DNA of 64,000 nucleotides from Pedobacter roseus. GTDB taxonomy: Bacteria > Bacteroidota > Bacteroidia > Sphingobacteriales > Sphingobacteriaceae. The DNA is taken from contig NZ_CP060723.1 in NCBI RefSeq assembly GCF_014395225.1, positions 2,480,001-2,544,000 of the forward strand, read 5' to 3'. Made by a program: the position numbers and the translations under genes. Below are positions 44,013-54,942 of this stretch, piece by piece (position 1 is the first letter of the stretch; every line of letters begins with the position of its first letter). The notes under the pieces are model-generated. The model ran no database searches. It had not been told where the DNA came from and saw only the letters and a list, made by a program, of their open reading frames with translations.

Positions 44013-47000
44013 ATGGAACCAAACAGTGGATTGTACGATGCGCAATTTGAACACGATGCCTGCGGTATTGGGTTCGTTGCACATGTGAAAGGGCGAAAAT
44101 CGCATCAAATCATCTCTGATGCACTTACTATTTTAGAAAACCTGGATCATAGAGGGGCAAGTGGAGCAGAACCGAATACTGGCGATGGTGCTGGTATTAT
44201 GATTCAGATTCCTCACGAATTTTTCTATGATGAATGTTTAAAAGCTGGCTTTAGCCTGCCTGAAACCAATAATTATGGTGTGGGTATGTTATTTATGCCT
44301 AAGGATATCAGATCCAGAGAAGAGTGCAGAGAATTGATTTACCGTGCCGCCGAAAAATTAGGCCTGGAAATTTTAGGCTTTAGAAAGGTTGATGTTAATA
44401 CCACAGACATTGGCAGCATGGCCCTTTCAGTTGAACCTGAAATTGAGCAGGTATTTATCGCCCGCCCTTATGCAGTAGCACCTGGGGCAGATTTCGAGCG
44501 TAAACTCTACATTTTTAAAAATTATCTGATTAAACTAATCGTTAACACCGTTCATGGTGGTAAAGATTTTTATATCGTTTCGCTTTCGGCGCAAACCATT
44601 ATATATAAAGGACAGCTTACTTCATTACAGGTACGTACTTATTTTACCGACCTGACCGATAAACGCCTGGTTTCGGCTTTGGGTTTAGTCCACTCTCGTT
44701 TTGCAACCAATACCTTCCCTTCCTGGAGATTGGCACAACCATTCCGTTTTATTGCGCACAATGGTGAGATCAATACTTTACAGGGAAATTTAAACTGGTT
44801 CAGGGCTGGTGTTAAATCATTTGCTTCGGCTTATTTTACACCAGAAGAACTGGATATGTTATTGCCGGTAATCGACGAAACCAACTCCGACTCAGGCTGT
44901 TTGGATAACGTGATTGAATTATTGCTTCATGCGGGCAGAACTTTACCTCATGTATTAATGATGTTGGTTCCGGAAGCATGGGATGGTAATGAAGATATGG
45001 ATCCTGTTAAAAAGGCATTCTACGAGTTCCACGCTACTTTAATGGAACCATGGGATGGACCTGCAGCCATTGCATTTACCGATGGTAAATTGATCGGTGC
45101 CACTTTAGATCGTAACGGTCTTCGCCCTTCGCGTTATGCCATTACTTCAGATGACCGCGTTATTATGGGCTCAGAGGCTGGTGCATTGGCTATTGATCAG
45201 AGTACAGTAATCGAAAAAGGCCGCTTAACACCTGGCAAAATGTTTGTGGTAGACATGGAGCAGGGCAGAATCATCAGCGATAACGAAATTAAACAACAGG
45301 TTTGCGGCAAAAGCCCTTACGCCGATTGGATTAATCAATACCAGATCCGTTTGGAAGAATTACCTGAACCACGTGTAATGTTCACAGGTTTATCTGACGA
45401 ATCTATTTTTAAATATCAGCAGGTTTTTGGTTACAGCAGGGAAGATATAGATCTTTTGCTTAAACCAATGGCCATCGAAGCCAAAGAGCCAATCGGTTCA
45501 ATGGGTACCGATACCCCTCTGGCTATATTATCAAAACGTCCTCAACACTTATCTTCTTATTTTAAACAGTTATTTGCACAGGTAACCAACCCACCAATTG
45601 ATCCGATCCGCGAGAAAGTGGTCATGAGTTTGGCCAGTTTTATGGGCAGCATGGGTAACCTGCTGGATGAAACACCGAAACAGGCACACTGTGTAGCCAT
45701 TAAACACCCGATTTTAACCAATCAGGAATTAGAAAAGCTGAGAAGTATTGATACCGGGGTTTTCCAGGCGAAAACTTTGCAGACTTATTTCAGGGCCGAC
45801 GGTAAACCTGGCGCTATGGCGAAAGCTTTAGACCGTTTGTGCCGTTATGCGGTTGATGCCGTTGAAGATGGTTTCCAGGTAATTGTATTAACCGACAGGG
45901 CAATCGATTCGGAACATGCGGCAATGCCTTCTTTATTGGCGGTTTCGGCAGTACACCATCATTTGATCCGCAAAGGATACCGTGGTGCTGTGGGTATTGT
46001 AATCGAAGCTGGCGATATCTGGGAAGTACATCACTTCGCTACTTTATTGGGCTTTGGTGTTACGGCGATCAATCCTTATTTAGCTTTAGAGACCATTAAC
46101 GGTTTCCAACAAGAATCTGGCTTATCGGCAGAACAGCTGACCAAAAATTATATCTATGCAGTAAATAGTGGTTTACTAAAAATCTTCTCTAAAATGGGAA
46201 TTTCGACCCTGCAATCGTATCAGGGTGCGCAGATTTTCGAAATTTTAGGCTTGAACAAAAAAGTAGTCAATACTTATTTCACAGGTGCGGTTTCCCGTAT
46301 CGGTGGTTTAGGTTTGGATGAAATTGCAAAAGAAACCTTAATTAAACATCACCGCAGTTTTGGTCCGTTAACGCAGACAGAAAACTTATTACCTGCAGGT
46401 GGAACTTATAAATTCCGTCGTAAAGGTGAAGCGCATTTGTTTAATCCGCAAACCATTCACTTATTACAGAACGCTACGCGTAAAAATGATTACGGCATCT
46501 TTAAACAATACTCTAAACTGGTTAATGAGCAAACGCAACAGGCTTACACCATCCGTGGATTGTTCGAATTTAACTATAGCCGTCCTTCAGTTCCTTTAAA
46601 CGAGGTAGAATCAACCGAGGCAATCTTAAAAAGATTTGCAACAGGAGCAATGTCCTTCGGTTCGATTTCTCACGAAGCGCACTCTACATTAGCCATTGCC
46701 ATGAACCGTATCGGTGGAAAGAGCAATACCGGAGAGGGTGGTGAAGATGAAATGCGTTATACTAAATTGCCAAATGGCGACAGTATGCGTTCGGCCATTA
46801 AACAGGTAGCTTCTGCACGTTTCGGTGTAACCAGTTACTATTTAACCAATGCCGATGAGTTACAGATTAAAATGGCTCAAGGTGCTAAACCTGGAGAAGG
46901 CGGTCAGTTACCTGGACATAAGGTTGATGACTGGATTGCAAAAGTACGTCACTCTACACCAGGCGTTGGTTTAATTTCGCCTCCTCCTCACCATGATATT

Positions 47001-48512
47001 TATTCGATTGAAGATTTAGCCCAGCTGATTTTCGACTTAAAAAATGCCAACCGTGAAGCAAGAATCAATGTGAAGCTGGTTTCGAAAGCAGGCGTAGGTA
47101 CCATTGCAGCGGGTGTGGCTAAAGCACATGCCGATGTTATTCTGGTATCTGGTTTTGATGGTGGTACAGGAGCTTCTCCGCTAACATCTATCCAGCACGC
47201 TGGTCTACCTTGGGAGCTTGGATTGGCAGAAGCACACCAAACTTTGGTAAAAAACAAATTGCGTAACCGTATTGTGTTACAAACCGATGGTCAGCTTAAA
47301 ACAGGTAGAGATATCGCTATCGCTGCTTTATTAGGTGCAGAAGAATGGGGTGTTGCTACAGCAGCACTGGTAACATCGGGATGTATTATGATGCGTAAAT
47401 GCCATTTAAATACCTGCCCGGTTGGTGTAGCTACACAAGATCCGGAATTAAGAAAATTATTTACCGGTGATGCGGACCACGTAGTAAACTTATTTCATTT
47501 CCTTGCTGAAGAATTACGTGAGATTATGGCTGAATTAGGTTTCAGAACCATTCATGAAATGATCGGTCAGGCAGATATTTTAAAAGCACGTGAGTTACCT
47601 GCTGAAGACTGGAAATTAAAACACCTTGATTTATCGGCAATTTTATATAAAGCTGAAGATAATGGCTTGCCTTTATTCAATACCGAAGGTCAGGATCATG
47701 GTTTAGATCATATTTTAGACCACAAATTAATCGCAGCAGCACAACCTGCAATTGAAAATAATGAGCCTGTTTTTGCAAGCTTCGAAGTTAAAAACACCGA
47801 CCGTGCATTGGGTACTATGTTATCAAACGAGATTTCAAAAGTGCATTTAGGTGCTGGTTTACCTCCTGATACCATTAACTTTAAGTTTGTTGGTTCGGCC
47901 GGGCAGAGTTTCGGAGCCTTCAATACCCGTGGCGTAACCTTATCGTTAGAAGGTGAGGCCAATGATTACGTTGGTAAAGGACTTTCGGGAGCAAGATTAG
48001 CCATTTATCCATTCTCCAATTCAACTTTTATACCAGAACAGAATATCATTATCGGTAACGTAGCCCTTTATGGCGCAACTTCTGGTGAGTTATTTGCCCG
48101 CGGTAAGGCAGGTGAACGTTTCGCGGTACGTAATTCTGGTGCAACGGCGGTTGTAGAAGGAGTGGGCGACCATGGTTGCGAATACATGACAGGTGGTGAA
48201 GTGTTAATCCTTGGCGATACCGGAAGCAATTTCGCTGCTGGTATGAGTGGTGGTGTGGCCTGGGTTTATGATGCCAACGGAACTTTTGCACGTAAGTGTA
48301 ATAAAGAAATGGTCGATTTAGATCCATTACAGGCTGAAGATGAAGAACGCATTTTAGCTTTACTTAAAACGCATATCCGCTTAACTGATAGTAGGGTTGC
48401 TGAATTTATCTTAAGTGATTGGAAAACACAATCCGCTCATTTTGTAAAAGTATTCCCTAAAGAATACAAAGCAGTTTTAAGCAAACGTAATCAACAAGTA
48501 AAAACACACTAG
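44013..48512 (+). CDS. gltB: Glutamate synthase large subunit
   Basis: 1499 aa, full length. Makes glutamate from glutamine and 2-oxoglutarate. A 16-residue propeptide precedes the class II amidotransferase nucleophile Cys17 (HDACGIGFVAHVKG). Central FMN/synthase part with GGEDEMRY and AQGAKPGEGGQLPGHK; [3Fe-4S] cysteines in CIMMRKCHLNTCPVG (about 1124-1135); C-terminal beta-helix (GYVGKGLSGARLAIYPF-like repeats, MTGGEVLILGDTGSNFAAGM). Start fits the conserved DACGIGF context. gltD follows after 3 bp. Confidence 0.97.
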   Translation: MEPNSGLYDAQFEHDACGIGFVAHVKGRKSHQIISDALTILENLDHRGASGAEPNTGDGAGIMIQIPHEFFYDECLKAGFSLPETNNYGVGMLFMPKDIRSREECRELIYRAAEKLGLEILGFRKVDVNTTDIGSMALSVEPEIEQVFIARPYAVAPGADFERKLYIFKNYLIKLIVNTVHGGKDFYIVSLSAQTIIYKGQLTSLQVRTYFTDLTDKRLVSALGLVHSRFATNTFPSWRLAQPFRFIAHNGEINTLQGNLNWFRAGVKSFASAYFTPEELDMLLPVIDETNSDSGCLDNVIELLLHAGRTLPHVLMMLVPEAWDGNEDMDPVKKAFYEFHATLMEPWDGPAAIAFTDGKLIGATLDRNGLRPSRYAITSDDRVIMGSEAGALAIDQSTVIEKGRLTPGKMFVVDMEQGRIISDNEIKQQVCGKSPYADWINQYQIRLEELPEPRVMFTGLSDESIFKYQQVFGYSREDIDLLLKPMAIEAKEPIGSMGTDTPLAILSKRPQHLSSYFKQLFAQVTNPPIDPIREKVVMSLASFMGSMGNLLDETPKQAHCVAIKHPILTNQELEKLRSIDTGVFQAKTLQTYFRADGKPGAMAKALDRLCRYAVDAVEDGFQVIVLTDRAIDSEHAAMPSLLAVSAVHHHLIRKGYRGAVGIVIEAGDIWEVHHFATLLGFGVTAINPYLALETINGFQQESGLSAEQLTKNYIYAVNSGLLKIFSKMGISTLQSYQGAQIFEILGLNKKVVNTYFTGAVSRIGGLGLDEIAKETLIKHHRSFGPLTQTENLLPAGGTYKFRRKGEAHLFNPQTIHLLQNATRKNDYGIFKQYSKLVNEQTQQAYTIRGLFEFNYSRPSVPLNEVESTEAILKRFATGAMSFGSISHEAHSTLAIAMNRIGGKSNTGEGGEDEMRYTKLPNGDSMRSAIKQVASARFGVTSYYLTNADELQIKMAQGAKPGEGGQLPGHKVDDWIAKVRHSTPGVGLISPPPHHDIYSIEDLAQLIFDLKNANREARINVKLVSKAGVGTIAAGVAKAHADVILVSGFDGGTGASPLTSIQHAGLPWELGLAEAHQTLVKNKLRNRIVLQTDGQLKTGRDIAIAALLGAEEWGVATAALVTSGCIMMRKCHLNTCPVGVATQDPELRKLFTGDADHVVNLFHFLAEELREIMAELGFRTIHEMIGQADILKARELPAEDWKLKHLDLSAILYKAEDNGLPLFNTEGQDHGLDHILDHKLIAAAQPAIENNEPVFASFEVKNTDRALGTMLSNEISKVHLGAGLPPDTINFKFVGSAGQSFGAFNTRGVTLSLEGEANDYVGKGLSGARLAIYPFSNSTFIPEQNIIIGNVALYGATSGELFARGKAGERFAVRNSGATAVVEGVGDHGCEYMTGGEVLILGDTGSNFAAGMSGGVAWVYDANGTFARKCNKEMVDLDPLQAEDEERILALLKTHIRLTDSRVAEFILSDWKTQSAHFVKVFPKEYKAVLSKRNQQVKTH

Positions 48513-48515
48513 GCC

Positions 48516-49982
48516 ATGGGAAAAGTAACAGGATTTCAAGAATACGATAGAGTTGCGCCCACAAGAGAAGAGGCTGCAACACGTGTAAAACACTATGGGG
48601 AATTTTTAAATGAATTACCCGCAAAAGAATTAAACAATCAAGCTGCCCGTTGTATGGATTGCGGCGTACCGTTCTGCCAGTCAGGTTGCCCTTTGGGTAA
48701 TGTGATACCAGAATTTAACGACGCCGTTTATCAGGGAAAATGGGAAATGGCTGCAAATATTTTATTAAGTACCAACAATTTCCCGGAGTTTACTGGCAGG
48801 ATCTGTCCGGCACCATGCGAATCTGCATGTGTATTGGGTATTAACCGCCCACCGGTTTCGATTGAGGAAATTGAAAAACACATTATCGAAATTGCTTTCG
48901 AAAAAGGTTTTATCAAAGCTAAGGCACCATTAATCAGAACCGGTAAAAAAGTAGCTGTAATTGGTTCAGGTCCGGCGGGCTTAGCTGCTGCTGCTCAATT
49001 AAATAAAGTAGGGCATGAAGTTACCGTTTTCGAACGTGATGATGCACCCGGAGGTTTATTGAGATATGGAATTCCTGATTTTAAACTGCAAAAAAATGTG
49101 GTAGATCGCCGTATCGATTTAATGAAAGAAGAAGGCATTATTTTTAAATGCAATGCCAATGTAGGCGAAAATGTGGAAATTGGTACTTTATTAAGAGATT
49201 TCAACGCCGTTGTATTGGCTGGTGGTTCTACCATTCCTCGCGATTTACCAATTGATGGCCGTTCTGCTAAAGGGGTTCACTTCGCTATGGATTTCCTGAA
49301 GCAACAAAATAAACGTGTGGCAAACAGGGCTGTTGAAGTGGAAGAGATTATGGCTACTGGTAAAAATGTAATTGTAATCGGTGGTGGTGATACCGGATCG
49401 GACTGTATTGGTACTTCAAATCGTCACGGTGCGAAATCGGTTACACAATTCGAAATTATGCCGATGCCTCCTCAGGCACGTAACGAACACATGCCTTGGC
49501 CAAATTACCCGATGTTGCTAAAAAATACTTCTTCTCATGAGGAAGGTGCACAAAGGGCATGGTCGGTAAATACCAAAAACTTCATTGCTGATGAAAATGG
49601 AAACCTTAAAGCATTAAAAGTAGTTGATGTGGAATGGGAAATTGATGCAAACGGTCGTCCGGTTACATTTAAAGAAGTGGCTGGTACCGAAAGGGATCTT
49701 CCATGCGAACTGGTATTGTTAGCCATGGGTTTCTTACATCCGCAAAAAGAAGGCTTAATTGAAAAATTAGGAGTAGAGTTGGATAATCGCGGAAACGTGA
49801 AAGCTTCTGAGCACACCTATCAAACCAATATTGCAAAGATTTTTGCTGCAGGTGATGTTCGCCGCGGACAATCTTTAGTGGTTTGGGCCATTTCAGAAGG
49901 TAGAGAAGCTGCCCGTAAGGTAGATGAGTATTTGATGGGTACCACTAAACTGGCATCAAAAGATGCAGTTGCTTACGCTTAA
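48516..49982 (+). CDS. gltD: Glutamate synthase small subunit
   Basis: 488 aa. N-terminal 4Fe-4S region [19 protein letters not shown] and [18 protein letters not shown] motif [18 protein letters not shown](P)H motif [14 protein letters not shown]-terminal [18 protein letters not shown]. Supplies electrons from NAD(P)H to GltB. Cotranscribed with gltB (3-bp gap) and followed by a clear terminator. Confidence 0.97.
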   Translation: MGKVTGFQEYDRVAPTREEAATRVKHYGEFLNELPAKELNNQAARCMDCGVPFCQSGCPLGNVIPEFNDAVYQGKWEMAANILLSTNNFPEFTGRICPAPCESACVLGINRPPVSIEEIEKHIIEIAFEKGFIKAKAPLIRTGKKVAVIGSGPAGLAAAAQLNKVGHEVTVFERDDAPGGLLRYGIPDFKLQKNVVDRRIDLMKEEGIIFKCNANVGENVEIGTLLRDFNAVVLAGGSTIPRDLPIDGRSAKGVHFAMDFLKQQNKRVANRAVEVEEIMATGKNVIVIGGGDTGSDCIGTSNRHGAKSVTQFEIMPMPPQARNEHMPWPNYPMLLKNTSSHEEGAQRAWSVNTKNFIADENGNLKALKVVDVEWEIDANGRPVTFKEVAGTERDLPCELVLLAMGFLHPQKEGLIEKLGVELDNRGNVKASEHTYQTNIAKIFAAGDVRRGQSLVVWAISEGREAARKVDEYLMGTTKLASKDAVAYA

Positions 49983-50008
49983 ATAAGTTTACAGTTCTAT
50001 ATTTTTAG

Positions 50009-50037
50009 GGTCGTGGTGTTAAACCACGACCTTTTTT
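50009..50037 (+). terminator. Terminator of gltBD
   Basis: ggtcgtggt / accacgacc, 9-bp perfect stem, then TTTTTT, 27 bp past the gltD stop. Confidence 0.9.
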
Positions 50038-50049
50038 GGTTTACATGGT

Positions 50050-50535
50050 CAATACGACATTCCCAACTTGATTGGGAATCGTAATGCCTTGATAGGGTTT
50101 GTAAGTTGCTTTAGGATTCCCGCCTGCGCGTGAATGACGACTGTTCTATTAATGATGCCAGCGCCTACACAGTTTAAACTTATTCTGGTCTAAGCGCCCT
50201 ACTAAGACGTATATTATTACACATCATAGTTATTTTTTGCCACGGAAACACAGAAATCACGGAGAATATAATAGGAGGGTCAATATATAAGCATCATCAT
50301 TGCGAGAAGACTTTTCAGCCGAGAGCCAGTCCCGATTTTCTGGAAATCAATCTTACACATATTTTAAGCATCATTTAAGTCACTATGCTTGCTTGCTTTG
50401 ATAATAACATAGTCCTTACCGAAGGACGGTGTCAATCCCAAGGGCCGGGAAATCAAAAAAACAGCAGCATAACAGTACAAATAACACTTCAACTCCATGT
50501 TTGGTGGCTCACCAAACACTTATTAAATTCCAATG
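50050..50535. repeat. Gap filled with dispersed repeat fragments
   Basis: A relative of the 4811-4915 element (attgggaatcgtaatgcctt ... gcgtgaatgacga) at about 50070-50142, a fragment of the cattgcgag family at about 50297-50345, and a 'gccacggaaacacag' fragment near 50238-50265. No gene. Confidence 0.65.
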
Positions 50536-50542
50536 AGCAATA

Positions 50543-52702
50543 TTAAAGCTTAATCTTCACCGATAACTTATAAATATCATAAGCTACTTTCTGGATCAGG
50601 TCAAATTGTTCCGGTATCAGATCTTCACCTTTTTTTATTGCTAAACTGGTATCATTTAGCCTGATTAACGGCACATTATCAATGGTACTCGTTCCTTTCT
50701 CCAGATTTTCAATAGCTGTATCCAGCAAATAATTGGTGTTATTCGCAATTGGCTTTAAAGCATCGAAACTTTCAAAAATAAATTCATGCTCCTTATTGTA
50801 TAAGGAAAGTGTGGCCACGTAAGAGGATAACAAATGGCTCAGCGCGGTAAACTGATGGACTTCTTTTATGAATAATTGCTTGCTTTTCGGCTCCGAAAAC
50901 ATCCGCTGAAATAGGGAAGCCAAATTTGCAGTACTCACATAAACTTCTTTCCGGGCGAGTTTATATTCTGTTCTGTTGTAATTTTTTTCGAAATACAATT
51001 TCGTTACCTGCTCATAATAAGCCTTATTGGCTTTCAGGATATTGAGCATGGCCTCCTTAAGTTTTTCATACTCCCAGGTCGGAAATAAAGAATAACTGGC
51101 CAATAAGGCAATGCCGGAGCCTATAAAAGTATCATAAATCCTTTCACGCGCTAGCGCGATTGATCCCATGCCCAGAAAATCGAAAAGGATCAGAATATAT
51201 GGCGTCATAAAGAGTACACTCACCACATAGTTTTTCCTTTGGAAACTATAGCAACCGATCATGCAGATCAGCAGGATGACAAACAGTGTGTTTTTATCGT
51301 GGATATAGCTTACCACGCCCATACCAATAAATGCACCTATGGTTGTACCGATCAAACGCTGATAATTACGTTCTTTCGTTAAACTAAAACCCGGTTTCGA
51401 AATCACCAGAATGGTAAGCAGAATCCAATAGCTATGCGAAAATTTAAGCAGCTGCGATACCACAAAACCCAACAACATCACCACAGTAACCCGTAGCGAG
51501 TGCCTGAAAGTAGATGAGCTATAAGTTAGATTTTCTGTAAAAAGCTTAAAATCAAATTTTTGTCTGGTAATAAACTTCTCTGTATCTACATCAGCTTGAC
51601 GGATATCTTTGCTGTTGCGCATTTTGAAATAGCTGAAAATGGTTTTCACCCTCGCCAGTATATTTTCAATATTAACTTCAATGTTTTTTAAGGCAATAAT
51701 CCCTAATGTATTGTACTCCTGGTTTAGATTGTTTTTCTCCAGGTCATTAATTTTGATCTTCAAACGTTCAATTTCAATCAGTAAACGTTTCGAAATTACT
51801 GGTGTCCTGCCACTTTTTAAGCCAAAAGCAATATCATCAAGCGCATAAGAAATCCGTTTAATGGCCATTTCATAATCCGATAGGATCCCCGCTTTATCAA
51901 ACTGATCATGCAGCTGCTGGTAATTGTAGTAAGTAGACATTACCTGTTCGAACAGATCGACCATATCTACAAACACCAGTAACAAAAATCTTCCTTCAGG
52001 CGTAGAATCCCTTACAATTTCGCGTGTTCTGAAAAGTAAATCCCTTACCGCATCCTGCTTTTCATGAACGGAAACCTGAAGTTGTAACAGATCGGAATAT
52101 GTTTTATCATAATTATTGTTATGATGATAAAATTTGGCTTTCTCGCGTAAAAACTCGGCAACTTCTAATATAGAATCACTTAGCGATTGCTGTACAAGAC
52201 GGAATGGACGTAAACGGTAAACAAAATAGCTCAAACCGGTGTACCAAAGGCTTCCTGCAAGTACCATTACCGCATATAACAATACTTCTTGCCAGGGCCT
52301 GATATCATCAATGCTCAGCACCATAATCAGCAGCACTGCAGTACCTACTGATGCTGCCCTGATGCCATAAATGTAAAACATTGAAAATACAAAGCTTGAT
52401 ATGGCCAAAAGAAAGCCAATAAAATAATGGCTTCTATTGGTTAAACCAGTTAGGATGGAAAAAGTAAAGATTAATGCAGTGGTAACCAGCATGGCATTTC
52501 TCCTGTGTACCATTGGCCCCGGGCTATCAACCACGCTTACACACAATGCCCCAAGCGATAAGGTCATCCCGTACTTTAACATACCGAACTGGGCCAGAAT
52601 TAAAGAGGGGAGCAGCACACCAATGGTAATACGGAGACCGTCGGCAAAATACGTACTCAGTAAAAAGTCTTGTATATTTCTAATGGGTTGCCTGATCTGC
52701 AT
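50543..52702 (-). CDS. FUSC-family (YccS-like) inner-membrane transporter
   Basis: 719 aa. Two blocks of transmembrane helices (about residues 15-160 and 395-530) separated by a soluble helical part, and a helical C-terminus: the FUSC/YccS/aromatic-acid-exporter layout. Marks: GVLLPSLILAQFGMLKYGMT, SVVDSPGPMVHRRNAMLVTT, RHSLRVTVVMLLGFVVSQLL, KPGFSLTKERNYQRLIGTTI. Likely effluxes aromatic acids or similar; single gene. Confidence 0.88.
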   Translation of the reverse strand: MQIRQPIRNIQDFLLSTYFADGLRITIGVLLPSLILAQFGMLKYGMTLSLGALCVSVVDSPGPMVHRRNAMLVTTALIFTFSILTGLTNRSHYFIGFLLAISSFVFSMFYIYGIRAASVGTAVLLIMVLSIDDIRPWQEVLLYAVMVLAGSLWYTGLSYFVYRLRPFRLVQQSLSDSILEVAEFLREKAKFYHHNNNYDKTYSDLLQLQVSVHEKQDAVRDLLFRTREIVRDSTPEGRFLLLVFVDMVDLFEQVMSTYYNYQQLHDQFDKAGILSDYEMAIKRISYALDDIAFGLKSGRTPVISKRLLIEIERLKIKINDLEKNNLNQEYNTLGIIALKNIEVNIENILARVKTIFSYFKMRNSKDIRQADVDTEKFITRQKFDFKLFTENLTYSSSTFRHSLRVTVVMLLGFVVSQLLKFSHSYWILLTILVISKPGFSLTKERNYQRLIGTTIGAFIGMGVVSYIHDKNTLFVILLICMIGCYSFQRKNYVVSVLFMTPYILILFDFLGMGSIALARERIYDTFIGSGIALLASYSLFPTWEYEKLKEAMLNILKANKAYYEQVTKLYFEKNYNRTEYKLARKEVYVSTANLASLFQRMFSEPKSKQLFIKEVHQFTALSHLLSSYVATLSLYNKEHEFIFESFDALKPIANNTNYLLDTAIENLEKGTSTIDNVPLIRLNDTSLAIKKGEDLIPEQFDLIQKVAYDIYKLSVKIKL

Positions 52703-52965
52703 GTTACAAAAATAACATAATAGCGAAGTTTTTTGTTGCGAATAAAATTAAGTTTTTTGCTTTTTTTAAACTTTTAAGCAGAAAAGACTTAAATAGCTGA
52801 CTAACAAAACAATAGTAAATGTGTATAAGTACTTACCAGAGAATTGTTAATAAAGTTATTCAAAGCACAAGTAAGCAGTTAGAATGGCTATTTTAAGAAA
52901 TTAAGATGTTGATAACCAGCTATTTTAAGTTAACAACTTTGTTTATAAAAACATACGTTTTTCTC

Positions 52966-52994
52966 TTGACAAATGGGCCTTTTCATGCTAAATT
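52966..52994 (+). promoter_or_regulatory. Strong sigma70-like promoter
   Basis: TTGACA (52966-52971), 17-bp spacer, TAAATT (52989-52994). The match to a classical -35/-10 is unusual for this window. Predicted start of transcription is about 53001, 455 bp before the PhoH-like gene. Confidence 0.6.
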
Positions 52995-53000
52995 AGATCA

Positions 53001-53376
53001 TATCAAATACGAAGTACTTTGAATTCTGATAAAACAATCCAAAAGAGATAAAGAACCGAAAGGGGAATTGTTTCGGATAGTTTACAGGGAAAACGATTAA
53101 TTTCAGAAAGGGTTAAACCGAGTAAGAATATATATGACCACCGCAAGGTTGGAGAATAAGAAAATCGAACAGGCCCAAACAGAGATTATTGAAAACTAAG
53201 AAGTTTACGGACGGAAGAGTTGGAAATAAATTTTCACGGATCGCAAAAGTTGCAAAACCTAACGAAAACGGAAAAATCAAAGTAACAAGAATTAGGTGCT
53301 TTAAAATACAGCTATGGTTGTTTTTAAAGTTAAAACGGGGAAAAGAATCGAAAGAGGAAGGTCCCCGTTTTTATTT
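53001..53376 (+). ncRNA. Candidate non-coding RNA or terminated leader upstream of the PhoH gene
   Basis: A roughly 375-nt stretch between a strong promoter and an intrinsic terminator, rich in G and A, with short hairpins such as ccgaaa-ggggaattg-tttcgg (about 53057-53078). It holds no RNase P, tmRNA or SRP signature that I recognise. A 79-codon frame at 53189-53428 runs through the terminator and is not credible. Either a free RNA or an attenuated 5' leader of the gene at 53456. Confidence 0.4.
53332..53376 (+). terminator. Terminator of the candidate RNA
   Basis: aaaacgggga (53332-53341) pairs with tccccgtttt (53362-53371), 20-nt loop, then TATTTT. It lies 80 bp before the ATG at 53456. 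Confidence 0.75.
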
Positions 53377-53455
53377 TGCCCAAATTTTGGTTAGCCTATC
53401 AAAAAAGAATAGCCAAATCTTCTGCTAATTATCCCTAAAATATTAAATTTACCAA

Positions 53456-54808
53456 ATGGCCAAAAAAGGTAAATCAATCTCCAATCCGTCAAAAAAGATA
53501 TTCGTTTTAGATACCTCGGTTATTTTATACGATCATGATGCGATAAATAACTTCCATGAGCATGACGTGGCCATTCCCATTCAGGTTTTAGAAGAGCTTG
53601 ATAATTTCAAAAGCGGTAATGATACCAGAAACTTTGAGGCCAGAAGTTTTATCCGCCTGATTGATGAAACCTCTAAACAAAAAATTATCAGCGACTGGAT
53701 TTCGCTAAAAAGTCCAGATTCTGGTAAATTTAGAGTAGTGTTGAACGAAAAACCTTTAATTGTAGATGCAGAAGAAGTTTACGGAAAAGGCAAAACAGAC
53801 CATAAAATTTTAAATGCCGCCTTAAGTTTAAAGGAAGAACATCCTGATAAAAAAGTAGTGCTGGTATCGAAAGATATCTGCCTGAGGTTAAAAGCAAAAG
53901 CACTCGATTTAAATGCTGAAGATTACGAAACCGGTAAAATCAAAAATGTAGATGAGCTTTATGCCGGCAAAACAGAACTGGTTGATTTCCCTATCGAAGT
54001 GATTGAAGAAGTAAAAAAAGAGCGCTTTATCGATGCAAGCGAAATAGGTTTACCACCTAAAAACGGCAATCACTTCTATATCCTTAAAAACAAAAGAAAA
54101 ACAGCAAACGTATTTTACAATAACAGCTTAAAAACTATTTCGGCAGTATCTACCGATGCTATCTTTAAGATTAAACCAAAAAACATCGAACAGGCATTTG
54201 CCATTCATGCCCTTTTAGATCCTGAAATTAAACTGGTAAGTATACAGGGCAATGCCGGAACTGGAAAAACCTTATTGGCGTTGGCCAGCGCTTTAGAACA
54301 GCGTAAAAATTTCAGGCAGATTTATGTTACCCGGCCAATCGTTTCACTGAGCAATAAAGACATTGGCTTTCTCCCCGGCGATGCAAAATCAAAAACAGAT
54401 CCTTTTATGGCCCCGATTTGGGACAACCTTCGCTTTATTAAAGAACAGTTTACTGGTGATGATAAAATGTCGGAAAAGATCGATGAACTGATTACAACCG
54501 AAAAAATAGCCATCGCACCATTAGCCTTTATCAGAGGCAGAACGCTGACCAAAATCTTCTTTATCATCGATGAAGCGCAGAACCTTACCCCACATGAGGT
54601 TAAAACGATTATTTCGAGGGCAGGAGAGCACACAAAGATTGTTTTTACAGGCGATATTTATCAGATTGATACACCATACCTCGATTCAGAAAGTAACGGT
54701 CTTTCTTATTTAATCGAAAACGCTAAAAATCATCCGCTTTATGCCCATATTACTTTGCAAAAAGGGGAGCGGAGTGAATTGGCTAATTTAGCGAACGAGT
54801 TGTTATAG
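53456..54808 (+). CDS. PIN-domain/PhoH-like ATPase (YlaK type)
   Basis: 450 aa. N-terminal PIN nuclease domain (KKIFVLDTSVILYDHD with the first catalytic Asp; VLEELDNFKSGND; TDHKILNAALSL; VLVSKDICLRLKA). C-terminal PhoH ATPase: Walker A IQGNAGTGKTLLAL (about 262-275), Walker B KIFFIIDEAQNLTPHEVK, VFTGDIYQIDTPYLDS. PIN-PhoH proteins are RNA-linked helicase/RNases. Starts at the first ATG after the terminated leader. Confidence 0.9.
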   Translation: MAKKGKSISNPSKKIFVLDTSVILYDHDAINNFHEHDVAIPIQVLEELDNFKSGNDTRNFEARSFIRLIDETSKQKIISDWISLKSPDSGKFRVVLNEKPLIVDAEEVYGKGKTDHKILNAALSLKEEHPDKKVVLVSKDICLRLKAKALDLNAEDYETGKIKNVDELYAGKTELVDFPIEVIEEVKKERFIDASEIGLPPKNGNHFYILKNKRKTANVFYNNSLKTISAVSTDAIFKIKPKNIEQAFAIHALLDPEIKLVSIQGNAGTGKTLLALASALEQRKNFRQIYVTRPIVSLSNKDIGFLPGDAKSKTDPFMAPIWDNLRFIKEQFTGDDKMSEKIDELITTEKIAIAPLAFIRGRTLTKIFFIIDEAQNLTPHEVKTIISRAGEHTKIVFTGDIYQIDTPYLDSESNGLSYLIENAKNHPLYAHITLQKGERSELANLANELL

Positions 54809-54942
54809 CGAATGATCCAACAATATCTTCATTCCGACCGCAGTGGAGAAATCTGTTAAATATGGTTTTTATAACTTACTCATAATTAAAGCTATAAAAA
54901 TCCGAGTTTATCAGTGTATATCTATGGTCAAAAGTCCATAAC

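Noticed and set aside
52990..53376. RNase P, tmRNA or 6S RNA
   Set aside because: No RNase P P4 consensus, no tmRNA ends and no 6S-like long hairpin with an open centre could be seen.
53189..53428. 79-codon basic frame on +
   Set aside because: Runs straight through a clear intrinsic terminator and has no recognisable domain.
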